From NCBI GenBank assembly GCA_964351395.1, contig CAYGOF010000010.1, positions 1-64,000 on the forward strand: a stretch of 64,000 bases of DNA, given 5' to 3'. This DNA is from Imperialibacter sp964351395 (GTDB lineage Bacteria > Bacteroidota > Bacteroidia > Cytophagales > Cyclobacteriaceae). Below are positions 32,519 through 40,888 of this stretch, one piece after another. The translations under genes were made by a program, and so were the position numbers. Under the pieces are notes generated by a model. That model saw nothing but the letters and a program-made list of their open reading frames with translations, was not told where the DNA came from and did not search any database. The stretch's first letter is position 1, and each line of letters begins with the position of its first letter.

Positions 32519-33582
32519 AAGGCTACCCCAAGCTTTTCGCCCAACTCTCTTAAGTCTTTTTCTACGGGGGCTAAAAGCGGTATACCTTCTTCCATTCTTT
32601 CCTTTTCCTTTTCTCTTTCCGGGTCACCAGGTATTAACACTTTTTCCAGGCCTTTAACAGTAGTTGCTTTTCTGAAAGTGCCTATCCAATTGTCCATATG
32701 GTCTTTGAATTCATCGGCTGGCCTGAAGGCATCTACCCTCATGGCACCAAAGAAATGACCAATTCCTTCCCCCACAGGATCTGCAGGAGGAGATAAGAAA
32801 GCAACAAACGGTGGTACCCAAGGTCCATAGTTGGCGCCAGATAGTACAGCAGAAAAAATATCCACAATAGCCCCTAGCGAATATCCCTTGTGCGAACCGT
32901 GCTCTCTGTCGCCACCAAGAGGCAGCAAAGCGCCGCCATCTTTTACACCATTTGCATTGGTTGTAGGCGTACCGTCTTTCTCCTGCACCCAACCAAGTGG
33001 CGCTTCCATATTTTTGCGCTGAAGGATTTCCAACTTACCATTGGCTGCGGTAGTGGTTGCCATATCGGCTACGAACGGCGGCTGCTTATTGGCGGGTATT
33101 GCGACAGAAATGGGGTTTGTGCCCAGCAGACGTTGTGTGCTGAAGGTGGGTGCAACCAGCGGACTTGCGTTGGTCATCGAAATGCCAATCATGTCCTTTT
33201 CGAGTGCCATCATACTATGATAACCCGCAATACCATAATGGTTAGAGCCTTTAACTGACACCCAGCCCGTACCTACTTTTTCGGCTTTATCCATGGCTAC
33301 CTGCATAGCAAAAGGCGCCACAATCAGCCCTAAGCCGCTGTCGCCGTCTACCACTGCTGTGGAGGGCGTTTCGTGCACAATTCTAATGTTAGGGGTAGCA
33401 TTTACCCTTTTTGCTTCCCACAAGCGCACATAGCCGGACAAACGAGCTACTCCGTGCGAATCCACCCCTCTTAAGTCGGCACTTAGCAGCACTTTGGCTC
33501 CTAAAGCAGCGTCCTTTTTGGAGTGCCCTATGGCAAGAAGAATGTTTTCTGTAAAGGATAGTAAATGCTGATAGCTAAACAT
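32515..33582 (-). CDS. Ldh_2-family NAD(P)-dependent malate/lactate/ureidoglycolate dehydrogenase
   Basis: 355 residues, no signal peptide. The Ldh_2 (MDH2/LDH2) fold is recognisable from LRGVDSHGVARLSGY (41-45 DSHGV), VKGSNHYGIAGY (112-121), LLGTNPISVAIP (about 152-163), VADMATTTAANGK and GSHKGYSLGAIVDIFS. The family reduces or oxidises 2-hydroxy acids such as malate, lactate and ureidoglycolate with NAD(P), and is not related to classical LDH. The exact substrate cannot be read from sequence. It ends with an overlap of 4 bp on the convergent barrel gene. Confidence 0.9.
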   Translation of the reverse strand: MFSYQHLLSFTENILLAIGHSKKDAALGAKVLLSADLRGVDSHGVARLSGYVRLWEAKRVNATPNIRIVHETPSTAVVDGDSGLGLIVAPFAMQVAMDKAEKVGTGWVSVKGSNHYGIAGYHSMMALEKDMIGISMTNASPLVAPTFSTQRLLGTNPISVAIPANKQPPFVADMATTTAANGKLEILQRKNMEAPLGWVQEKDGTPTTNANGVKDGGALLPLGGDREHGSHKGYSLGAIVDIFSAVLSGANYGPWVPPFVAFLSPPADPVGEGIGHFFGAMRVDAFRPADEFKDHMDNWIGTFRKATTVKGLEKVLIPGDPEREKEKERMEEGIPLLAPVEKDLRELGEKLGVAF

Positions 33583-33673
33583 AGGCTCTTATTTCTGGTG
33601 GGTAAAAATAGATATAGCAGGGATGCTACCCAATCAGAATGATGATAAAAAGCCAATAATTTTCACCTGTGTA

Positions 33674-34612
33674 TTATACCTTATTTTTATACAGCGAATG
33701 TATGGTTTTAAGCAGTACGCCCTCCTTAAGAGCATAAGCAGATACACGAATATTTTTAATACCTAGTTTTTGGTTGAGAAAATGAATCAGTATGCTTGCT
33801 ACCACAATCATGTCGACTCTCATTTCGATCATACCTGGCACCGCCATTCTTTCTTGCCTATTGAAGGCAATCATTTTTTCGTAGATCGATTCAAAAGCCT
33901 CAAGCGTAAATGGGAATTCTGTCCCAAGTGGGTTTTTTTCAATCTTATTTTCCAGCATGTAAATCTCGCTGAGTGTGTCAAAAGTTCCGGAAGAGCCAAT
34001 CAGGGTCTCTGGCTTGTATTCTTTACAAGCAGCAAATAATGGTTCGAGGTTCATGCCGAGGTAGCTCTGTAGACTGATAACTTCCTCGGGTAAAATAGGA
34101 TCATGTGCATGGAATTGATCGATAAGGCGCTGCCCTCCGATTTCGAAGCTCCGCTTCCAGAAAATGTCTGACTGATTGCCAATGATGAACTCAATGCTAC
34201 CACCACCGATATCCATGATCAGCATGGTTTCGTCTGACATGGCAATTGCCTTTTTTACTCCATAATAGATTGTTTCAGCTTCTTCGTCGCCCGAAATGAT
34301 CCTAACCTCAATACCGGTCTCCTTCTCCATCACCTTGGTGATTTCGAGGCCATTTTTAGCATTTCGTATGGCGCTTGTGGCTGTTGCAAACACTGTGTCA
34401 GTCTGTTCAGTGTCCAGTACTTCCTTGAAACGATGCAAGGCCTTCAAAGCCCTTTGAGTTGCCTCTTCTGTGATATAGCCATGGGATATACCACCTTCGC
34501 CAATTTTAACCAGCAGTTTCTCCTTGAACAGGATCGTGAAATCATGGTCTCTGACATCTGCAATAAGCAGATGAAAGGTATTAGTACCCATATCAATGAT
34601 TCCCACCTTCAT
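33674..34612 (-). CDS. Ppx/GppA family phosphatase
   Basis: 312 residues from ATG 34612 (MKVGIIDMGTNTFHLLIADV, the phosphate-1 motif of the ASKHA fold). An in-frame start 60 bp upstream adds residues that are not conserved. The second signature is LIMDIGGGSIEFIIG. The family hydrolyses polyphosphate or pppGpp. At 312 residues it has only the two N-terminal ASKHA domains and lacks the C-terminal HD-like domain of E. coli Ppx, as is common in Bacteroidota. It lies divergent from the carboxylase gene. Confidence 0.92.
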   Translation of the reverse strand: MKVGIIDMGTNTFHLLIADVRDHDFTILFKEKLLVKIGEGGISHGYITEEATQRALKALHRFKEVLDTEQTDTVFATATSAIRNAKNGLEITKVMEKETGIEVRIISGDEEAETIYYGVKKAIAMSDETMLIMDIGGGSIEFIIGNQSDIFWKRSFEIGGQRLIDQFHAHDPILPEEVISLQSYLGMNLEPLFAACKEYKPETLIGSSGTFDTLSEIYMLENKIEKNPLGTEFPFTLEAFESIYEKMIAFNRQERMAVPGMIEMRVDMIVVASILIHFLNQKLGIKNIRVSAYALKEGVLLKTIHSLYKNKV

Positions 34613-34745
34613 ACGTCGATTCCCGCTGATTATGCTAAAATTGGCGCAAGATAACACTTTATGGTTCCCCAAAGTATGAGCGGCATAAATTTAACGCGGG
34701 ATTCATATAGCCATGTATTAAGTTCATTTTTAGCTGAATCCACGA

Positions 34746-34753
34746 TATATTTG
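34746..34753 (+). promoter_or_regulatory. Probable -7 box for the carboxylase gene
   Basis: A perfect TATATTTG match lies 19 bp before the ATG of the acyl-CoA carboxylase gene, in the divergent gap with the Ppx/GppA gene. The upstream TTG element is not clear. Confidence 0.4.
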
Positions 34754-34772
34754 GGAATTAACCTTTCTTCAA

Positions 34773-36350
34773 ATGAAACAGCAACAGCCAGCAGATCAAT
34801 TACCCACCACGGAAGAAAAATTCAACAAGCTCCAGAAACTTAATGAGCAGGCACTGCTTGGTGGCGGAGAAAAAAGGATCGCCAAGCAGCACGAAAAAGG
34901 TAAACTTACAGCCAGAGAGCGAATTGAGCTTCTGCTGGATGAGGGTACTTTCGAAGAAATAGGAAAGCTGGTGGTACACCGATCTTCTGATTTTGGCCTC
35001 GATAAGGAAAAGTACCTGGGAGATGGTGTGGTGACAGGTTATGGCAAGGTAAATGGCCGTTTGATTTATGTATTCAGTCAGGACTTTACTGTATTTGGTG
35101 GATCATTGTCCGAAACGTTTGCCGAGAAGATCGTAAAGATCATGGACCTTGCCATGAAAAATGGTGCGCCCGTTATTGGGTTAAATGACTCTGGCGGTGC
35201 CCGTATTCAGGAAGGCGTTGTGTCCCTCGCTGGTTATGCTGACATTTTTTACAGAAATACAAGAGCGTCTGGTGTGGTGCCTCAAATCTCAGCAGTGATG
35301 GGGCCTTGTGCGGGGGGTGCTGTGTATTCGCCAGCCATTACGGATTTTATTCTGATGGTGGAAGACACCTCTTACATGTTTGTGACCGGCCCCAACGTAG
35401 TGAAAACTGTTACCCAGGAGGACGTGACTTCTGAGGAGTTGGGAGGCGCCAGCACACATTCTACTAAAAGTGGTGTTACTCACTTCTCCTGTGCCAACGA
35501 GCTGGAATGCATTAATAATGTAAAGCAACTACTGTCCTATATGCCTCAAAACTGTGAGGAAGAAGCTCCTGCGGTGGATTATAAGCCCTCGGATGAGAAA
35601 CGACCTGCGCTAGATAAGATTTTGCCCGAAAACCCCAATCAACCTTACGATATGCGGGAGGTGGTAGCAGAAATCGCAGATGAGGACAGTTTCATGGAAG
35701 TGCATAAGAACTTTGCTGAAAATATCATTGTTGGCTTTGCAAGGCTCGGAGGGAAAAGCATTGGTATTGTGGGTAATCAGCCTGCATCGCTTGCTGGCGT
35801 GCTCGATATCAACTCCTCGACCAAAGCCGCCAGGTTTGTGAGGTTTTGCGATAGCTTCAATATTCCATTGCTGGTGCTGGTGGATGTCCCTGGTTTTTTA
35901 CCAGGTACAGATCAGGAGTGGAATGGCATCATTAGTCATGGGGCTAAGCTCCTGTATGCATTCTCAGAGGCGACAGTGCCTAGGGTAACTGTAATTACCC
36001 GAAAGGCCTACGGCGGTGCTTACGACGTGATGAACAGCAAGCATATTGGAGCCGACATGAATTTTGCCTGGCCCACAGCAGAAATTGCTGTGATGGGAGC
36101 GAAAGGCGCTGCGGAAATCATTTTCCGAAACGAAATTGCCAAAGCGGACGATGCTCAGGCGAAGCTTGATGAGAAAGTAGCCGAGTACACAAATCGTTTC
36201 GCTAATCCGTATGAGGCCGCGGCCAGAGGGTATGTGGACGAAGTAATTGTACCGCAAAATACCCGAATAAAAGTAATGAAAGCGCTAGAGATGCTTCAGA
36301 ACAAAGTGGATACCCTGCCCCGAAAAAAGCATGGGAATATCCCGCTTTAA
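34773..36350 (+). CDS. Acyl-CoA carboxylase beta subunit (propionyl-CoA carboxylase type)
   Basis: 525 residues, the carboxyltransferase subunit. The N-terminal half has KLTARERIELLLDEGTFEEI and the acyl-CoA/oxyanion segment LNDSGGARIQEGVVSLAGY (GGAR at 141-144), then MGPCAGGAVYSPA (177-188). The C-terminal half has the biotin-binding part DVPGFLPGTDQEWNGIISHG and KAYGGAYDVMNSK. It would use carboxybiotin to convert propionyl-CoA to methylmalonyl-CoA, or a related substrate. No biotin carboxylase or carrier gene is adjacent, so the partner lies elsewhere. It was not named pccB because substrate preference is unproven. Confidence 0.92.
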   Translation: MKQQQPADQLPTTEEKFNKLQKLNEQALLGGGEKRIAKQHEKGKLTARERIELLLDEGTFEEIGKLVVHRSSDFGLDKEKYLGDGVVTGYGKVNGRLIYVFSQDFTVFGGSLSETFAEKIVKIMDLAMKNGAPVIGLNDSGGARIQEGVVSLAGYADIFYRNTRASGVVPQISAVMGPCAGGAVYSPAITDFILMVEDTSYMFVTGPNVVKTVTQEDVTSEELGGASTHSTKSGVTHFSCANELECINNVKQLLSYMPQNCEEEAPAVDYKPSDEKRPALDKILPENPNQPYDMREVVAEIADEDSFMEVHKNFAENIIVGFARLGGKSIGIVGNQPASLAGVLDINSSTKAARFVRFCDSFNIPLLVLVDVPGFLPGTDQEWNGIISHGAKLLYAFSEATVPRVTVITRKAYGGAYDVMNSKHIGADMNFAWPTAEIAVMGAKGAAEIIFRNEIAKADDAQAKLDEKVAEYTNRFANPYEAAARGYVDEVIVPQNTRIKVMKALEMLQNKVDTLPRKKHGNIPL

Positions 36351-36404
36351 TAGGCGTAGTAAATGAATTCGAAATAAGTAAGAACAAGAGATAAGCAATT
36401 GACA

Positions 36405-37475
36405 ATGGACAAAAAGAGCAGAGAATTTCTTTTTAAATATTTAAACAACGCATCGCCAACCGGTTTTGAATCGTCAGGTCAGCAGATTTGGCTGGACTAC
36501 ATGAAGCCTTATATCGACACCTATATTTCGGATACCTACGGAACGGTCGTGGGCGTGATCAACCCTGATGCCCCTTACAAAGTGGTGATTGAAGCACATG
36601 CTGATGAGATTGCCTGGTTTGTGAACTACATCACCGATGATGGCTATATCTATGTTCGTAGAAATGGGGGTTCAGACCACCAGATAGCACCTTCCAAGCG
36701 GGTGAATATACACACCGACAAGGGCATCGTAAAAGGTGTGTTTGGCTGGCCAGCAATCCATGTAAGAGACTCTGCCAAAGAAGAAAGCCCAACCTTGAAA
36801 AACATTTTTGTAGACATTGGAGCAACGTCGAAAGAAGAAGTAGAAAAGGTAGGCGTACATGTCGGCAGCGTGATGACCTTTGAAGACGAACTGATTGAGC
36901 TGGGCGAGAACTACCTTTGTGGCAGAGCGCTCGACAACAGGATGGGTGGCTATATGATCGCCGAAACAACCAGGAGAATTGCGGAGTCAAAAGTGAAGCT
37001 GCCGTTCGGTTTGTATGTGGTGAATGCCGTACAGGAAGAGATTGGTCTGAGGGGCGCTGAAATGATTTCCAGGCGAATTAAACCGGATGTCGCTATCATT
37101 ACCGACGTGTGCCACGACACTCATGCACCAATGTATGACAAAAAGCTTCAGGGAGACCTGAAAGCAGGTAGGGGACCTGTATTGACTTACGGACCGGCTG
37201 TGCAGAACAACCTGCTTAAAATGGTGATTGAAGTAGCTGACAAAAACAAGATAGCCTTCCAAAGAGCGTCCGCTAGCAGGGCTACAGGCACCGATACCGA
37301 TGCGTTTGCTTACTCAGCAGAAGGAGTAGCTTCGGCACTTATTTCCTTGCCGTTGAAGTATATGCACACGACAGTGGAAACCACGCATAAGGACGACGTG
37401 GAAAACGTGATCAAGCTGATGCATGAGTTTCTTTTGCAGCTTTCAGTTGGGCATGACTTTAGGTATATTAAATAG
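36405..37475 (+). CDS. M42 family metallopeptidase (glutamyl aminopeptidase/endoglucanase-like)
   Basis: 356 residues from ATG 36405; a TTG two codons earlier is possible. Cytoplasmic, no signal peptide. Di-zinc ligands are all visible: His65 (EAHADEIAW), Asp177 (RALDNRMGG), Glu211-Glu212 (VQEEIGLRG), Asp234 (ITDVCHD) and His321 (KYMHTTVE). M42 enzymes form tetrahedral aminopeptidase complexes that trim short peptides. A diverged copy of its last 54 codons lies 2.2 kb downstream. A strong hairpin terminator follows. Confidence 0.93.
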   Translation: MDKKSREFLFKYLNNASPTGFESSGQQIWLDYMKPYIDTYISDTYGTVVGVINPDAPYKVVIEAHADEIAWFVNYITDDGYIYVRRNGGSDHQIAPSKRVNIHTDKGIVKGVFGWPAIHVRDSAKEESPTLKNIFVDIGATSKEEVEKVGVHVGSVMTFEDELIELGENYLCGRALDNRMGGYMIAETTRRIAESKVKLPFGLYVVNAVQEEIGLRGAEMISRRIKPDVAIITDVCHDTHAPMYDKKLQGDLKAGRGPVLTYGPAVQNNLLKMVIEVADKNKIAFQRASASRATGTDTDAFAYSAEGVASALISLPLKYMHTTVETTHKDDVENVIKLMHEFLLQLSVGHDFRYIK

Positions 37476-37491
37476 TGCGGACAAATGAAAG

Positions 37492-37541
37492 ACAGCCATG
37501 TAGTTATTCATTTGAATAGCTACATGGCTGTTAATTTTTTT
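37492..37541 (+). terminator. Long hairpin terminator after the M42 gene
   Basis: An 18-bp stem (37492-37509 with 37514-37531, one T-G pair) closes a 4-nt loop and is followed by TTAATTTTTTT. It ends the M42 transcript and may also serve the convergent minus-strand gene, whose stop is 75 bp away. Confidence 0.88.
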
Positions 37542-37615
37542 GGGCTAAGTAGTTTAGACAATTTGAGCAAATAGAAAGTTGTTTGCCCTACATCTAAAAG
37601 CAGTAGAAAGAATTT

Positions 37616-39454
37616 CTACTCAACCGAGAAGGTGATTTTTGATTTGCTTTCGTTTCCAAGGAGGTCAACCGCTCTCACCTTTACTTCTACATTAGTACCA
37701 GCTGCAAATCCAGTTAAAGGAGTTGAGTATAGTTTCTCTGCCCCTTTTCCAATTTGATAGTAGATGTTTTGGCTTCCTACATGACTATCGTTGGCTGCCA
37801 GATAGACTTTTAGCTCAACGGGAAATATTGTGTATTTGTCACCTCTAACCGTCTTTTCGCCAATTTTGTCCACGCTAAATGTCTGGCTGATAACTGGCGC
37901 CTCGTTATCAACAAAAACTATCTGACTCAGTGTCGCTTCGTTGTTGACGTTATCAGTCGCCTTCACTTTTAGTTCATTGTGTCCCGCTGCCTTTATTTGA
38001 AATGGCTTTTCGTATGCAATTTCGGAAACTGTTCCAATTTGGTAGCCTGTATATTTTACCCCAGACTGGTTCAATCCTGTATCAACACTTTTGATATTGA
38101 ATTTGCTTATGTCCCGAACAAACAATGTATCATGACGTACGTGTTTTGGGCCAGTAATTGAGTAATCGATCGACGGAGCCACTTTGTCAACTATGTAGGA
38201 GGCTATGTAGGTCTTGCTTTTGTTTTCAACTTTATCAACACCATAGTATTTCAACGCATGTTGGCCAGCTTTTATGTCTGTTGAAATAGGGTTGGTGAAG
38301 GTTTGGTAAGCAGATTCGTCCAGGCTCACGGATATTTGCTCTAAACCCGCTTTATTGTCAGTACCTGTGAAGCGTAATTGAGACCTTTCAGATACATATA
38401 AATGGTTAGCCTGAGATTTGAACTGGTCGCCTACCACGTCAAATGACAGCTCGGGTCCTATTTTGTCGACGTAAAAGTTGAATTCATTTGCCGATTCGAT
38501 ATTGGAAACATTGTCTTCTGCTAAATAGCTAATATTGTGAGCGCCATCGGGAAGATTTGCTAACGAAATATCGCCAACATACGTTTTTTCTTCGTTATTG
38601 GACAGGATGTATCTTACACTTTTTACGCCAGATTTAGCGTCATTACTTTTAAGGCGTAAACTTGACTTCGGGGAAATGATGTCGCCTAATTTAGGGCCGA
38701 GCACTTCAATTTCTGACCGAGGGGCAGATTTATCTACCACAAAATTCACGGCAGTTTTCTTTCCGGTTTCTGGCAATGAATAGTTGCCTACCTTATCAAC
38801 TGCGTAAAATTTGATTTCCCACTCGTCTTCCGACTCAATGGCGATAGGATTATTATACGGACTAAAGCTGCTTCCTAATGAATAGAATATTGACTCTACA
38901 CCAGATGTTGCATCGGTAGCTTTGATTGTAATTTTCACGTCACCACTGAAATAGTCGGTGCCATCAGATGAAAATGAGCCTAAAGACTCAAACTTAATGC
39001 TCGTTTCTGGAGCAAGACCATCTGCAATAACTGGCCATAATACTTCACGTTTTGGCAAAATAGTCTCTTTTGTTTCCGGGTCGACTTCCCACTTAGTTCT
39101 TATCCAGTTAACTCCCTCGGTATCGAAATAATAAGGAGCTGGAGCGATGGAGGGATCCACTTTTACAACGATACCGTCTTTTTGTTCTGGTGAGGTGAGT
39201 AGACTAATATATACCGGGACTGACTTATTCCAGTAGATATCACCGGTTTGTGAGACAAAAGATTTTTGCACGTGCTTGATAGCTAATTCTTCAGCCAATG
39301 TGGTTTCCTTTTTGGAAGTGTTGTCCTTAGACTCAGTCTTAGGTTTGATGTAGCCTGCCTCATTAGAGGCTATTGTTTGCGATATCGAATCCGTGCCCAT
39401 GAGGAGAAAAAAAATCGATAAAACAATGGCCATTCCAGTTGTTTTGATTTTCAT
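37616..39454 (-). CDS. Secreted protein with OmpL47/Ig-like repeats
   Basis: 612 residues from ATG 39454, chosen because a signal peptide (MKIKTTGMAIVLSIFFLLMG then DSISQ) begins there; an in-frame start 90 bp upstream adds a non-signal leader. The mature part holds at least five similar repeats of about 85-95 residues, each ending in a hinge such as FVVDKSAPRSEIEV, FYVDKIGPELSFDV, YIVDKVAPSIDYSI or VFVDNEAPVISQTF, and containing variants of the phrase SGVxxxxYxL. This is the OmpL47-type repeat of surface proteins. It is probably periplasmic or surface exposed. The partner is unknown. Confidence 0.8.
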   Translation of the reverse strand: MKIKTTGMAIVLSIFFLLMGTDSISQTIASNEAGYIKPKTESKDNTSKKETTLAEELAIKHVQKSFVSQTGDIYWNKSVPVYISLLTSPEQKDGIVVKVDPSIAPAPYYFDTEGVNWIRTKWEVDPETKETILPKREVLWPVIADGLAPETSIKFESLGSFSSDGTDYFSGDVKITIKATDATSGVESIFYSLGSSFSPYNNPIAIESEDEWEIKFYAVDKVGNYSLPETGKKTAVNFVVDKSAPRSEIEVLGPKLGDIISPKSSLRLKSNDAKSGVKSVRYILSNNEEKTYVGDISLANLPDGAHNISYLAEDNVSNIESANEFNFYVDKIGPELSFDVVGDQFKSQANHLYVSERSQLRFTGTDNKAGLEQISVSLDESAYQTFTNPISTDIKAGQHALKYYGVDKVENKSKTYIASYIVDKVAPSIDYSITGPKHVRHDTLFVRDISKFNIKSVDTGLNQSGVKYTGYQIGTVSEIAYEKPFQIKAAGHNELKVKATDNVNNEATLSQIVFVDNEAPVISQTFSVDKIGEKTVRGDKYTIFPVELKVYLAANDSHVGSQNIYYQIGKGAEKLYSTPLTGFAAGTNVEVKVRAVDLLGNESKSKITFSVE

Positions 39455-39657
39455 GTTAGTCTTTGTTTTGTTGGTCAATTTGTTATTGCATAAAAGTAGG
39501 ACCCTTATATGCGATTCGAAATCAGGTAATTGACTGAAAATCAACTGGGGTATTAGACTTAGAAAAACGTAGCTTTTTTTAGAGGGGTGATTAAGAAAGG
39601 GCTTGAAATTACTTGGAGAAGGAATTGAGCTGCTTGGCTTTTGCCGAAACTGTTGCC

Positions 39658-39822
39658 TACTCAGCAGAAGGAATAGCCTCAGCGCTTATTTCCTTGCCAT
39701 TGAAATATATGCATACGACGGTAGAGACAGCTCACAAGACCGACATTGAAAACGTGATCAAGTTAATGCATGATTTTCTTTTGCAGCTACCAGCTGGCCA
39801 CGACTTCAGGTATATCAAGTAG
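39658..39822 (+). pseudogene. Diverged duplicate of the 3' end of the M42 peptidase gene
   Basis: 165 bp encode 54 residues plus a stop (YSAEGIASALISLPLKYMHT to AGHDFRYIK) that align without gaps to residues 303-356 of the M42 protein at 37311-37475. By hand I count 29 nucleotide differences (about 82% identity) but only seven residue changes, so most changes are silent. The match ends abruptly upstream: codons before 39658 keep only faint similarity, and there is no catalytic domain. It is a remnant of a second M42 copy or a recombination scar, not a working enzyme. Confidence 0.85.
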
Positions 39823-39826
39823 CAAC

Positions 39827-39872
39827 ACTAACGAAGTCGCTCTTTGCGCAAGCAAAGAGCGACCTCGTTAGT
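39827..39872. terminator. 20-bp hairpin between convergent genes
   Basis: ACTAACGA (39827-39834) pairs with TCGTTAGT (39865-39872). After one A/C mismatch, GTCGCTCTTTGC pairs with GCAAAGAGCGAC around a GCAA loop (39848-39851). This gives 20 pairs in all. It overlaps the DUF1080 stop codon (39868-39870) and lies 5 bp after the M42 remnant. No T-run is seen on either strand, so it may act as a transcription barrier or 3' stabiliser for both directions. Confidence 0.7.
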
Positions 39873-40710
39873 TCTCTGGTACCTCGCTAATCGGCTTAAC
39901 CATAATGTCTTTGTAAAATATTTCAGCCCCTTCCGACTGAAGCTGAATCTTTCCCCTTTTTAGAGGTTTTTCGCCAGTATCTGTTAACTGACGAGAATTG
40001 TATAACGCCATCACGACCTGGCCGTTGACAATTTGTATGGCAGTATCGCCATAGCAAATCAGTTCAAGGGTATTCCATTTGCCGGTAGGTCTTTCAGGAT
40101 CCGGAAATTTTGTGGCATGCCGACCCACATCACTTTTCTCGCTAAAAACCCGCATGGTGCCGGAAGCATCGAAGATGTAGTTTTCTCCTTCCTGTCTGGT
40201 AGGAACATCCATCACGCCGCCAGCTACACCCCAGTAGTCGCCGGTGTCACCTTCCTGCACCTGAAACTCCTGGGAGCGCATCCAGAAGCCACCATCGGCG
40301 CCGTGCTCGCCAACGGCATGGTAAAGTAGACCGCTGTCACGCTTGGCATTGTCCTTCGGCCGGTGCTTCGTCTCCCCCCATTTGAAGTTCAGCTTCAGAT
40401 GATAGTTGCTGAACTCGTTGGTGGTAGAAATCCCGCCCCATTGCTCACCGGAAATACGAATGACATTTTGGTTGTCAATCTGTGCTAAACCGAAGACATG
40501 TTTTGGGTCATTGTTCAGTCCTATTGAATCACCGGCTGGCCGAAATGTAGAATCGTTGACCTGCGTCCATTCTGGTCCAAGATAGGTATCCCAACCGGTC
40601 AGGTTTTCGCCATTGAACAACTGCTGCCAATCTTCAGATTCCGATGTGTTTTTGCAGCAGGGCAACAAAAGAAAAGCTAGCAGGGTACAGGTTATTGTAA
40701 GTTTTTTCAT
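39868..40710 (-). CDS. DUF1080 lipoprotein (3-keto-disaccharide hydrolase-like)
   Basis: 280 residues from ATG 40710 (MKKLTITCTLLAFLLLPCCK, a lipoprotein signal with Cys18 or Cys19). An upstream in-frame reading to 40839 is rejected. The rest is one DUF1080 domain: WQQLFNGENLTGWDTYLG, YHLKLNFKWGE, SGLLYHAVGEHGADGGFWMR, VQEGDTGDYWGVAGG, GKWNTLELICYGDTAI and RGKIQLQSEGAEIFYKDI. The fold is a concanavalin-like sandwich; some members cleave 3-keto-glycosides. The activity here is inference from the family. No carbohydrate genes adjoin it. Confidence 0.9.
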   Translation of the reverse strand: MKKLTITCTLLAFLLLPCCKNTSESEDWQQLFNGENLTGWDTYLGPEWTQVNDSTFRPAGDSIGLNNDPKHVFGLAQIDNQNVIRISGEQWGGISTTNEFSNYHLKLNFKWGETKHRPKDNAKRDSGLLYHAVGEHGADGGFWMRSQEFQVQEGDTGDYWGVAGGVMDVPTRQEGENYIFDASGTMRVFSEKSDVGRHATKFPDPERPTGKWNTLELICYGDTAIQIVNGQVVMALYNSRQLTDTGEKPLKRGKIQLQSEGAEIFYKDIMVKPISEVPEN

Positions 40711-40888
40711 TGATGGTAGTGTATTCTTAAATGTACCGACAATATCCGTATTTTCTTTGCTTCCCCCCTTATCAATCGAGTTATGGGATAAATCAGGCCA
40801 ATGCCAAAACCCTCCACACATCACTTCTTCATAGCGCATAATCCAGGAAATTGTTAATTAGCACCTTAGCCATAAACAGTCGTTAAAC

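Noticed and set aside
32711..32992. Minus-strand and plus-strand frames inside the Ldh_2 gene
   Set aside because: They overlap a well-conserved enzyme in another frame. Composition is odd (Trp/Cys-rich) and no domain is seen.
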